The notes under the pieces: model-generated
What the model was told of the DNA's origin: nothing
Databases searched by the model: none
What the model saw: only the letters and a program-made list of their open reading frames with translations
Program-made: the position numbers and the translations under genes
In this document: piece after piece, positions 34,896-42,660 of the stretch
Position numbering within the stretch: position 1 is the first letter of the stretch
Layout of the letters: every line of letters begins with the position of its first letter
Source of the DNA: Pseudomonas cremoris
Lineage (GTDB): Bacteria; Pseudomonadota; Gammaproteobacteria; Pseudomonadales; Pseudomonadaceae
Direction: 5' to 3'
Assembly (NCBI RefSeq): GCF_014230465.1
Contig: NZ_JAAXCY010000001.1
Coordinates: forward strand, 62,001 to 126,000
DNA: 64,000 nt

Positions 34896-35321
34896 AGTGC
34901 TCGCCCACTTGGGTAATATCGATAAAACCCACATATTGAAAAACGCATGTAGCGCTCCGTTATAAAATAGTTATGAGTCCCGATAAAACACAGCCTGAAC
35001 GGGCAACAGCAAGTTCGGCGCGGGCGTACCAACCCCGTTATTAAATAGGCATAGCGCATATTTAAAGGCTGAGTACAAAAGCGTTAGTGTGGGTCAACAG
35101 CACACTCACGCGCACACTTTCGCGCGGAACTTACCCAAAGCACTCTAATAAGTTAGTACGCAAAAACTGGCGCCTGACACGCATCGGTTATTCAAAAAGC
35201 GACTGAGCCATACGCCACCCGACACGCTCCTCTTCAGGCAATGTTACGAATCGCCCAGGGCCAATACGAGATCCATAATGGAACAAAAGAAGTCATAAAC
35301 GGACATTTATCGAGGCCTCAG
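34896..35321. other. intergenic region upstream of the monooxygenase-receptor set
   Basis: This 426-nt gap lies between the AraC gene and the monooxygenase on the minus strand. It is AT-rich near 34960-34980. The sequence TATAAAATAG-TTATGAG at 34961-34977 resembles TATAAAATATGAG at 27281-27293 in the other sulfur control region. No gene or terminator is visible. Confidence 0.4.
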
Positions 35322-36359
35322 CTACAGCCCGCCATAGCGCATCTGACGCGTGGTTTTCCCGGTCCAGCGCTTGAACGCCCGTCGAAAATTAGAGCCATCA
35401 CTGAATCCTACTTTTACCGCAATGTCCTCAGTGCTCATCTTTGTGGTTTGCAGATACTCCATCGCAAGGCTGCCTCTGACACCATCCAGGATCGTCCCGT
35501 AGTCCGTTCCTTCGGCTTCGAGCTTTCGGCGCAATGTCCGGGTGGTAATGTGCATCTGCGAAGCGATCTGTTCCATTGTTGGAAACTGCTCAGGGGTCAA
35601 CCGAAGCATCTGATGCACCTCGCCTGTCACGCCCGAATGGGCGTTGGTTTGACGCATCAAACGATCACATGCGTCCCGCAATGACGCGTGTGTGAGTCGA
35701 TTCGCGAACTGGGGGACCTGGGAGAGGGTCGATGGGGGATAGTGCAGTTCGCTCACAGGGCAATCAAACACACACTCACACCCCAAGAACTGCTCATAAA
35801 TAGCTTTATCACCGGCGTCAGGAAATGCAAACAGCGCCTTGATCGGCCGACACCCCTCACCCGCCGTATCCAGAAGGTGGGTCATCTGTTGTGCCATTTG
35901 CTGGCGAATCAGAAACTCGCGTGCGCGCTGGGTAATCAAGTGGCCGTAGGTGTCGAAAAATACCCAAACGGCAACATCAGCCTCCTCCCGCCAATTGAAG
36001 CGCACTGCCGGCGTCGCCAATGCTTGATACGTTACGGAGAAATCAAAAAAATCGCGGAGTGTTGAACTGGACATCAACCCGTGCCCATAAACGCCGTAAG
36101 CTGACAAGTGCAGGCGCCTACCCACTTGGAAAGCGGTTGCGGCATCTGCCGATGCCGCGATCACATTGTCGCACGCGTCGATGTACTGACGAATGGAGGT
36201 CAACGTAGTCAAATCATTAATATGGGTAATATCAAGCTGGGTGCCTTGCAGGACGACATCGGAAGGGATGCCTTGCTCAGCGACGGTATTGATGAGTGCT
36301 GCGATTTTATACGGAGCAAATACTTTTTGCTTCGAGAACACTTGAATTTTTGGAAGCAT
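35322..36359 (-). CDS. AraC-family transcriptional regulator (OruR/ArgR-like layout)
   Basis: The protein has 345 residues from the ATG at 36359 with AAGGG upstream; a TTG two codons earlier is less likely. The N-terminal ~200 residues match the Arabinose_bd-type sensor domain of OruR-like regulators. The C-terminal ~95 residues are the double helix-turn-helix AraC domain (MEQIASQMHITTRTLRRKLE, then STEDIAVKVGFSDGSNFRRA). It is first in line before the second monooxygenase set and separated from it by 426 nt. It likely activates that set in response to the imported compound. Confidence 0.9.
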   Translation of the reverse strand: MLPKIQVFSKQKVFAPYKIAALINTVAEQGIPSDVVLQGTQLDITHINDLTTLTSIRQYIDACDNVIAASADAATAFQVGRRLHLSAYGVYGHGLMSSSTLRDFFDFSVTYQALATPAVRFNWREEADVAVWVFFDTYGHLITQRAREFLIRQQMAQQMTHLLDTAGEGCRPIKALFAFPDAGDKAIYEQFLGCECVFDCPVSELHYPPSTLSQVPQFANRLTHASLRDACDRLMRQTNAHSGVTGEVHQMLRLTPEQFPTMEQIASQMHITTRTLRRKLEAEGTDYGTILDGVRGSLAMEYLQTTKMSTEDIAVKVGFSDGSNFRRAFKRWTGKTTRQMRYGGL

Positions 36360-36586
36360 AGCCAATTACCCTTATGAGCTGTCCATCTAGGACTAAAAAC
36401 TGCCCTGTTACAAGGTTGCAAGCCAAGTGGTAAGTCCTTATTACATCCGCTATAAAGAAGAACTAAGAGTGCAGGATAATCACTTTAAAACTGCCATCGA
36501 GCCACTGCATCATTCAAAGGAGCCCTCTCATAACTGATGACTTACGTGCACACGTCGCCCCCATAAGAAAAAAAGAATACTAACTG

Positions 36587-36602
36587 GCCGGCGAACGCCG
36601 GC
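36587..36602. repeat. perfect hairpin with TTCG/GAAC loop
   Basis: The 7-bp arms GCCGGCG and CGCCGGC are separated by AA. The core GGCCGGCGAACGCC also occurs at 51729-51742 after the small gene at 51510, where it forms a similar hairpin. It may be a dispersed terminator-like or repeat element; two copies only are seen here. Confidence 0.4.
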
Positions 36603-36655
36603 TCAAGTTCTTTCAACCGTTTGATTATATCGTTGTCGCATATTTATATATCCCC

Positions 36656-36824
36656 TTCGACTTCACCGTCAAAGGCATCGCCCTGACCTAGAACTCGGCA
36701 GTGGCCCTATTCGGGGTGGGCGCCCGATTGGCCACGCTAGACCTCGGTTACCTCGGGCAGGTCGGCGACAGCTACAGTGACCACGGCGCACGCCCGGGGC
36801 TGAATATTGCAATTAAAAAAGCGC
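36656..36824 (+). pseudogene. remnant of an autotransporter beta-barrel C-terminus
   Basis: The + strand frame from 36656 translates as FDFTVKGIALT, a TAG stop (36689-36691), then NSAVALFGVGARLATLDLGY, LGQVGDSYSDHGARPGLNIA. That matches the end of autotransporter barrels: FTV.GIPL..NSAVV, strand repeat, SGQYGD...DHGA. A premature stop, no start codon, and lost final strand show that it is dead. It lies ~400 nt before an intact autotransporter, so it may be a leftover of an older or duplicated copy. Confidence 0.65.
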
Positions 36825-37073
36825 CATTGCGCAGCACTGGACGGTGAATAGCAGGCAATTATTTATTGCCTGGAACGCTCGGTTTCGGCTTAAAAAAAGC
36901 GACTATAACGAAAAAATGACAAGACCAACCAAGGAAGTCCTTATCTTGCGAGTTCGTGCCACCTGATTAAAAAACTCTGGGCCCAAAGTCTTTGCAGGCT
37001 AGGCAGCAGGTAAAAAAATCTGGACTAGGCTCTCGGCTAATCGCGCGCAATCTACTCAAGGAAGGGGAATGCA

Positions 37074-37184
37074 ATGCTTCGACAATTGGGCCGTACCCGC
37101 CACGTGTTCACGCCTCTGCTGGCAAGTTTGCTAGCCAACCTATGCCTCACGGTACACGCCACACCCAAGCCCAACGCTCTTTAA
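37074..37184 (+). CDS. possible 36-residue secreted or leader peptide
   Basis: ATG at 37074 is preceded by GGAAGGGG. The frame encodes MLRQLGRTRHVFTPLLASLL, ANLCLTVHATPKPNAL, a basic end, a hydrophobic core and an HA-T cleavage-like site, then stops. It looks like a signal peptide without a mature protein. The next gene starts 34 nt later with its own ribosome site. It may be a leader peptide or the head of a decayed gene. Confidence 0.35.
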   Translation: MLRQLGRTRHVFTPLLASLLANLCLTVHATPKPNAL

Positions 37185-37217
37185 CAATAAGCACGACTAC
37201 TCTCTACTGGAGAACTT

Positions 37218-40200
37218 ATGTTGCCACTTTGCAACGCTGTGGCCGGTCATTCGGCATGGTTATTCTCGACTTTATTTTTCAGTAACCGCCAACCACGCTC
37301 CTCTCACGGGGCGGGCAATTCTTCAGCGAACCGCCGCCTTTTACAGTGGATCGTATGGCTATGCTTGCTGATGCTGGGGAATTCAGCGCTCGCCGGCCCA
37401 AGCACCGAATGCCCTCCTAATCAAAGCTTCACCGTCGGTTCAGGCAAGACTCATACAATCGACCTGTCGGGCTGTACGCCATTTGGTTTCACCGGAATGC
37501 CGGTACCGCCCTCGCACGGGGATATCCCCAACGTGGCAGGGAACGGCGATGGCATCGTGTTCTATACGAATAATGGCGATGGCGCTACAAGCGACACCTT
37601 TACCCTGCGCGATGACTTAGCGGGCGACATTATCTTCACGGTCACCGTCTTGCCAGCCAACGACGCCTTCACGGTGACACCTTCCAACGTGCCCGCCCCC
37701 CTGATCGGCGTGCCTTACAGTCAGAGCATGAGTTCGACTGGCGGTGTCGCGCCCTACACCTATACGTATAACCCCACCAAGCTGCCTGCAGGCATCAGCG
37801 TGTCGACGAATGGGGTGATTTCCGGAACCGCGACCGCCACCGGTGTCTTTGTTTTTGCCGTAACGGTGACCGACTCGACCGCAGGCGCACCATTGATCGT
37901 CACCAAGAACTATTCCGTGACGGTCGCCCACCCCACACTGGCCATCACACCCGCCAGCCTTACGGCAGCGGGACAGTCAGTGGCCTACAGCCAACAGCTA
38001 TCCACCTCCGGGGGCACCGCGCCCTACACCTACGCAGTGGAATCCGGCACGTTGCCGCCCGGCCTGAACTTGTCGCCCAGCGGTTTGCTGTCGGGCACGC
38101 CCAACAACTTGGGCACCTATAATTTTGTGGTGAAATCCACTGACATCACCGGTGGCGGCGGGCCATATAGCAAGACGATAAGCTATTCGATCGTTGTCAG
38201 CGCCCAGCCGGCGCCGGCCATCGCCGGCGCCGTCAGTGCCCCGATAACTTATGGCAGTACCGCCAACCCGATTACCCTGAACCTGAGCGGCGGCGCGGCG
38301 ACCTCGGTGGCAGTGGCATCGAGCGCCCAGCACGGCACGGCAACGGCCAGCGGAACCAGCATCACCTACACCCCGACAGCCGGTTATGGCGGGCAAGACA
38401 GCTTTACCTACACCGCCACCAATGGCGCCGGCACCTCAGCGCCGGCTACCGTTACCATCACGGTCAGCGCGCCGACCGTAACGATTACGCCGTTCACCTT
38501 GCCCTCAACCACCGTAAGCACGGCCTACAGCCAAGCCATAACTGCCGCGAACGGCTTCGCGCCGTACACGTACGCGATCACCTCCGGCAGCGTGCCGACC
38601 GGTATGAATATTAATGCCACCACCGGTTTGCTGTCTGGCACACCGACGGCCGCGGGCAGCTTCAACTTCACCGTGGGCGCAACGGACAGCTCGACGGGCA
38701 GCGGCCCGTATTCAGGTGCGCAGGCCTATACGATGACGGTCAGTGCACCGACGATCTCGGTGGCACCAACGGCTTTACCTACGATGACGACCGGCGTCGC
38801 CTACAGCCAGGGCATTGTCGCCACTGGCGGTACGACCCCCTATAGCTATGCCATCACCGCCGGCAGCGTGCCGACGGGACTGAGCCTGGCGCCGGACGGT
38901 ACCCTGTCTGGCACGCCAACGGCGGCGGGGCCCTATAACTTCACAGTCACCGCCACCGACAGCAGCACCGGTACAAATGCTCCTTTCACCGGTTCGCGGA
39001 CCTATTCCGGCACTGTGGCGGCGGGTGCTCCCGTTACCGGCGCCGTCAGTGCCCCGGTGGCATATGGCAGTACCGCCAATTTGATTAACCTGAACCTGAG
39101 CGGCGGCGCGGCGACCTCGGTAGCCGTGGCATCCCCCCCCCAGCACGGCACGGCAACGGCCAGCGGTACCAGCATCACCTACACGCCGACCACCGGTTAT
39201 TCCGGCCAGGACAGCTTTACCTATACCGCGACCAATGGCGCCGGCACCTCAGCTCCAGCAACCGTTACCATTACCGTGGGTGCGCCGGCCTCCCAGACCA
39301 TCACGTTCGCCAACCCCGGCGCGCAGAATTTCGGTACAACACCGACCTTGACGGCAACCTCCGACTCTGGCCTGACGCCGACCTTTACCTCATCGACCAC
39401 CGGCGTTTGCACCATCACCTCGAATGGTGCGCTGACATTCATTACAGCCGGCACCTGCACCATCAATGCCGACCAGGCTGGCAATGGTACTTATCTGTCC
39501 GCCCCGCAAGTGAGCCACAGCTTCCTCGTCAATGCCATCGTCCCCGGCGCGCCAACCTCACCTGTCGCCACTGCCGGCAACACCAGCGCGCAGGTGAGCT
39601 TTACCCCTCCTGTGGTGACTGGTGGAGCCGCCATCACCACCTACACCGTTACCTCAAATCCAGGGGGCATCACCGCTACCGGTGCCAGCAGCCCGATCAC
39701 CGTCAACGGCCTGACCCATGGTGTTGCCTACAGCTTCACCGTCACCGCCACCAACAGTGCCGGCACCGGCCCTGCGTCGTCCGCTTCAAGTACTGTCGTC
39801 CCCACCGCCAATCAAATCATCACCTTTAACAACCCGGGGACACAGAATTTCAATACCCCGCCGACCCTGACCGCCACGACCGACTCCGGGTTGCCTGCGC
39901 TCTTTAGCTCGGCAACCCCCGGCGTATGCAGCATCACACCGGGCGGTGCGCTGACCTTCATCACGGCCGGCACCTGCACCATTAATGCTAACCAACCTGG
40001 GGACAGTGTCTATTTGCCCGCCACTCAGGTGAGCCAGAGCTTCACCATCAACGCAGCCGGCGCTGTACCGCTGGCGCCCTCGCAGACACTCAGTGCTGTT
40101 CCCGGACAGCCAATCGACATAGACCTCACCACGGGTGCCACCGGCGGGCCATTTTCCGCGGCGAGCGTGGTCTCGATCACACCGGCCAACGCCGCCAGCG

Positions 40201-41501
40201 CCGTGATCAGCGGCAGTGGCAACAGCTATAAACTGCGCTTCTTAGCCAATGCGAACATAGCCGGCAGCGTGGCGGTGAGCTACATCCTGAGCAACGCCTT
40301 CGGCACCTCGGCAGCGGGTGTCATCACTTTCAACGTGATCGCACGCAGCGACCCCAGCAAGGACGCCGAGGTGCAAGGCCTGATTAACGCCCAGGCAAAT
40401 AGCAGTCGGCGCTTCGCCAGCGGCCAGATCAGCAACTTCCAGCAACGCCTGGAGGCCCTTCACAATGGCAACGTCAGCAGTTTCAGCAATGGCTTCAACC
40501 TGACCTCGAACGGCCTGCGCCGCCAGCGCGGACACGATGAGCCCGATGTGATGCAACAGTGGCAGCAGGTCAGGAACGCCAACGACAAGGACCGCGATAC
40601 GCTGCGTGCCCAAGCCACAGACGACTCCACCCCCGCCCTGAACAATCAGCCCGGCTCGGCCCCCGCCTCGCCCCTGGCGTTCTGGACCGCCGGCACCATC
40701 AGCGTTGGTAACGATGCGCGAGGTTCTGCCAGCCAGGATCAGGACTTCGTCACGTCGGGGCTTTCGGCAGGTGTCGACTATCGATGGTCGCCCCAACTGA
40801 CACTGGGCCTAGGTTTCGGCTATGGGCACGACAAGACCGATATCGGTGACAACGGCAGCCGCAGCGAAGCCGACAGCTACAGCGTGGCCTTCTATGGCAG
40901 CTACCGCCCCCTGAAGGACATCTACCTGGACGCGGTACTCGGCTATCAGCGCCTCAGCTTCGATACCCGTCGCTATATCACCGACAACGGTGGTCGGGCC
41001 AAAGGGGATCGCGATGGCAAACAGTTATTCGCCTCGCTGGCAGCGGGCTATGAGTACCACAAAGGCCTCTGGCTGCTGAACCCTTACCTGCGCCTGGATG
41101 TCGCCGATGCGAGACTGGACAGCTACAAGGAAAACGGCGACAGCCTGTATGCCCTGTACTACAGCCAGCAGACCGTCAAAACAAGTAGCAGCAGCCTGGG
41201 CCTGCGCAGCCAATATGCGTTCACCAGCACGCTTGGCGAGCTGACACCGAGCGTGCGCCTGGAATTCCAGCACGACTTCCAGGGCGCCGGCGATGCATCA
41301 ATGCGCTATGCCGACTTCAGTGGCGGCCAGCAATATCACGCCAAACTCGATGCCTTGGGCCAGGACCGCGGCCTGCTAGGCCTCGGGCTCGGCCTGCGCA
41401 CCACTTCCAACTGGAGCCTGCGCATGGAATATCAATTCACCCTCAGCTCAGGTGATCAACAGGCACAATCGCTGCTGTTCAACCTGGAAAAACCGTTCTA
41501 A
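37218..41501 (+). CDS. type V autotransporter adhesin with Ig-like repeat stalk
   Basis: The 1,427-residue protein has GGAGA 4 nt before the ATG. An extended signal peptide of ~59 residues ends in NSALA. The passenger is an array of Ig-like domains: putative-Ig (He_PIG) repeats at ~150-330 and ~420-600, cadherin-like units at ~336-416 and ~607-687 (near-identical at DNA level), two QTITF/QIITF repeats (~692-773 and ~863-950), and a fibronectin-III-like domain (~774-862). A linker follows, and then a 12-strand autotransporter barrel at ~1151-1427 ending NLEKPF. Passenger cysteines occur in the QTITF repeats (GVCTI, GTCTI). It is a likely surface adhesin. A 9-C run lies at 39133-39141. Confidence 0.9.
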   Translation: MLPLCNAVAGHSAWLFSTLFFSNRQPRSSHGAGNSSANRRLLQWIVWLCLLMLGNSALAGPSTECPPNQSFTVGSGKTHTIDLSGCTPFGFTGMPVPPSHGDIPNVAGNGDGIVFYTNNGDGATSDTFTLRDDLAGDIIFTVTVLPANDAFTVTPSNVPAPLIGVPYSQSMSSTGGVAPYTYTYNPTKLPAGISVSTNGVISGTATATGVFVFAVTVTDSTAGAPLIVTKNYSVTVAHPTLAITPASLTAAGQSVAYSQQLSTSGGTAPYTYAVESGTLPPGLNLSPSGLLSGTPNNLGTYNFVVKSTDITGGGGPYSKTISYSIVVSAQPAPAIAGAVSAPITYGSTANPITLNLSGGAATSVAVASSAQHGTATASGTSITYTPTAGYGGQDSFTYTATNGAGTSAPATVTITVSAPTVTITPFTLPSTTVSTAYSQAITAANGFAPYTYAITSGSVPTGMNINATTGLLSGTPTAAGSFNFTVGATDSSTGSGPYSGAQAYTMTVSAPTISVAPTALPTMTTGVAYSQGIVATGGTTPYSYAITAGSVPTGLSLAPDGTLSGTPTAAGPYNFTVTATDSSTGTNAPFTGSRTYSGTVAAGAPVTGAVSAPVAYGSTANLINLNLSGGAATSVAVASPPQHGTATASGTSITYTPTTGYSGQDSFTYTATNGAGTSAPATVTITVGAPASQTITFANPGAQNFGTTPTLTATSDSGLTPTFTSSTTGVCTITSNGALTFITAGTCTINADQAGNGTYLSAPQVSHSFLVNAIVPGAPTSPVATAGNTSAQVSFTPPVVTGGAAITTYTVTSNPGGITATGASSPITVNGLTHGVAYSFTVTATNSAGTGPASSASSTVVPTANQIITFNNPGTQNFNTPPTLTATTDSGLPALFSSATPGVCSITPGGALTFITAGTCTINANQPGDSVYLPATQVSQSFTINAAGAVPLAPSQTLSAVPGQPIDIDLTTGATGGPFSAASVVSITPANAASAVISGSGNSYKLRFLANANIAGSVAVSYILSNAFGTSAAGVITFNVIARSDPSKDAEVQGLINAQANSSRRFASGQISNFQQRLEALHNGNVSSFSNGFNLTSNGLRRQRGHDEPDVMQQWQQVRNANDKDRDTLRAQATDDSTPALNNQPGSAPASPLAFWTAGTISVGNDARGSASQDQDFVTSGLSAGVDYRWSPQLTLGLGFGYGHDKTDIGDNGSRSEADSYSVAFYGSYRPLKDIYLDAVLGYQRLSFDTRRYITDNGGRAKGDRDGKQLFASLAAGYEYHKGLWLLNPYLRLDVADARLDSYKENGDSLYALYYSQQTVKTSSSSLGLRSQYAFTSTLGELTPSVRLEFQHDFQGAGDASMRYADFSGGQQYHAKLDALGQDRGLLGLGLGLRTTSNWSLRMEYQFTLSSGDQQAQSLLFNLEKPF
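38226..38465 (+). repeat. autotransporter cadherin-like repeat, copy 1
   Basis: This 240-bp unit encodes GAVSAPITYGSTANPITLNL through APATVTITV. It matches 39039-39278 almost base for base, far closer than the other Ig-like units, which points to recent duplication or gene conversion within the stalk. Confidence 0.85.
39039..39278 (+). repeat. autotransporter cadherin-like repeat, copy 2
   Basis: This is the second near-identical 240-bp unit. It differs mainly at VAYGSTANLINLNL and at VASPPQHG, where the codons form a run of nine C that copy 1 lacks. Confidence 0.85.
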
Positions 41502-41589
41502 GCGCCTATTCACGCGGCTGGTAGAGCGCAGGCGCGGTCATACACCGCGCCTGCTCGACAGTTTTGGGAGAGATGCCGTGGGGTTTCAC

Positions 41590-41772
41590 TCGGCGTTCAT
41601 ACATCCCGATGTCGCGCTGTCGCTGCACCTGTGTAAGAAAGCCGGTAAGGATGGGCAGAAGATTGTGGACCATGCGAGCGCGGGCCTAACTAAGCACTAC
41701 CAGCGAGAGCTCGATGACATTATCTAGTCCGAGGCGATTCCGGACCTGAATATCAGCGAAATCACCGGGTAG
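41590..41772 (+). pseudogene. remnant of a phage-type tyrosine integrase (C-terminus)
   Basis: The + strand frame ends in KKAGKDGQKIVDHASAGLTK, HYQRELDDII, a TAG (41725-41727), SEAIPDLNISEITG, then TAG at 41770-41772. This matches the last ~60 residues of lambda-type integrases from Pseudomonas (RALGSHLYKKAGKDGQ.. GHAS..MTK.YQ...IVWSEA.PDLNI.EITG). The TAG sits where a conserved Trp (TGG) is expected, and the normal GH of the box II motif is DH. Only the catalytic tail survives. It ends 79 nt from the 3' end of tRNA-Pro, the usual place for an island integrase. Confidence 0.7.
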
Positions 41773-41797
41773 TTTTGCGCGGGTTTTACGTAGGCAC

Positions 41798-41823
41798 AAA
41801 AAAGCCGATCTAGCTGATCGGCT
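41798..41823 (-). terminator. intrinsic terminator after tRNA-Pro
   Basis: On the minus strand an 8-bp stem AGCCGATC/GATCGGCT with a five-base loop is followed by a run of T. It sits 27 nt beyond the 3' end of the tRNA-Pro gene. Confidence 0.85.
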
Positions 41824-41850
41824 CAAGTGTCTGATTTTACTCAGGAATAA

Positions 41851-41927
41851 TGGTCGGGACGGAGTGATTCGAACACTCGACCCCTAGCACCCCATGCTAG
41901 TGCGCTACCGGACTGCGCTACGCCCCG
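41851..41927 (-). tRNA. tRNA-Pro (anticodon GGG)
   Basis: The 77-nt cloverleaf folds completely: acceptor stem CGGGGCG/CGTCCCG with one G-T pair and the C1-G72 pair typical of proline tRNA, D arm, an anticodon stem CTAGC/GCTAG with loop ATGGGGT (anticodon GGG), T loop TTCGAAT, and an encoded CCA end. Its 3' end faces the integrase remnant. Confidence 0.97.
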
Positions 41928-42017
41928 ACTAGGCGTGTTACTGGGTTCGCTTCGCAACGAAGCGATCAGGAATATACCGCAAGCTTTTGAAATGTGGAAG
42001 TATTTTAAAAGCCGGAA

Positions 42018-42374
42018 TTATTTCTTCAAAACCACCAGCACATCTTCGAGTTCGGAGATCATCTGGCGGATCAGTTGCTTGTATTGGGTGGTGTCGTCTT
42101 TGGCTTCATCACCGGACATACGCTGGCGCGCGCCACTGATGGTGAACCCCTGGTCGTACAGCAATGCGCGGATCTGTCGGATCATCAGCACATCCTGGCG
42201 CTGATAATACCGACGGTTCCCGGTGCGTTTGACGGGGTTGAGTTGAGGAAACTCCTGCTCCCAATAGCGCAGCACGTGCGGTTTAACCGCACACAGCTCG
42301 CTAACTTCACCAATGGTGAAGTAGCGTTTGCCTGGGATGACGGGTAGCTCGTCGTTATGACTTGGTTCCAGCAT
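42018..42374 (-). CDS. MerR-family transcriptional regulator
   Basis: The 118-residue protein begins MLEPSHNDE; the ATG at 42374 is used rather than a TTG three codons earlier. A single MerR helix-turn-helix is visible ([28 protein letters not shown]), followed by the [10 protein letters not shown] wing and a short coiled dimerisation helix. There is no long effector domain and no metal-binding cysteines. It overlaps ihfA by 20 nt, a fixed arrangement in Pseudomonas, and is the last gene of the translation operon. Its target is not known. Confidence 0.93.
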   Translation of the reverse strand: MLEPSHNDELPVIPGKRYFTIGEVSELCAVKPHVLRYWEQEFPQLNPVKRTGNRRYYQRQDVLMIRQIRALLYDQGFTISGARQRMSGDEAKDDTTQYKQLIRQMISELEDVLVVLKK

Positions 42375-42657
42375 AAGCCTCAACTCGGGCCTTCAACTTC
42401 TGCCCTGGACGAAAGGTGACCACACGGCGAGCCGTGATCGGGATTTCTTCTCCCGTTTTTGGATTGCGGCCAGGCCGCTGGCGTTTGTCCCGCAGGTCAA
42501 AATTGCCGAAACCGGACAATTTGACCTGTTCGTTGTCTTCCAGAGCGTGTCTGATTTCTTCAAAGAACAACTCGACCAATTCCTTGGCCTCGCGCTTGTT
42601 CAGACCCAACTCTTCGTACAGACGTTCCGCCATCTCAGCTTTCGTCAAAGCCCCCAT
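42355..42657 (-). CDS. ihfA: integration host factor alpha subunit
   Basis: The 100-residue DNA-bending protein starts [17 protein letters not shown]. It has the beta-arm motif [14 protein letters not shown] with the intercalating proline (~65) and [13 protein letters not shown] near the end. It heterodimerises with IhfB to bend DNA at promoters and recombination sites. It starts 3 nt after the pheT stop and overlaps the MerR gene. Confidence 0.98.
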   Translation of the reverse strand: MGALTKAEMAERLYEELGLNKREAKELVELFFEEIRHALEDNEQVKLSGFGNFDLRDKRQRPGRNPKTGEEIPITARRVVTFRPGQKLKARVEAYAGTKS

Positions 42658-42660
42658 ACG

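Larger units (their letters stand above)
36360..37073. other. 714-nt region without an intact gene; contains autotransporter remnant
   Basis: This is the longest gap without an intact gene in the window. It holds a hairpin GCCGGCG-AA-CGCCGGC at 36587-36602, the decayed autotransporter tail at 36656-36824, and a short upstream region of the next autotransporter. The left half (36366-36580) shows nothing recognisable. Confidence 0.55.
41502..41850. other. 349-nt gap between autotransporter and tRNA-Pro; holds integrase remnant and tRNA terminator
   Basis: No intact gene lies here. From about 41590 the + strand reads as the tail of a tyrosine integrase with stops, and 41798-41823 is the terminator of the tRNA-Pro gene. 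41502-41580 shows nothing recognisable. Confidence 0.55.
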
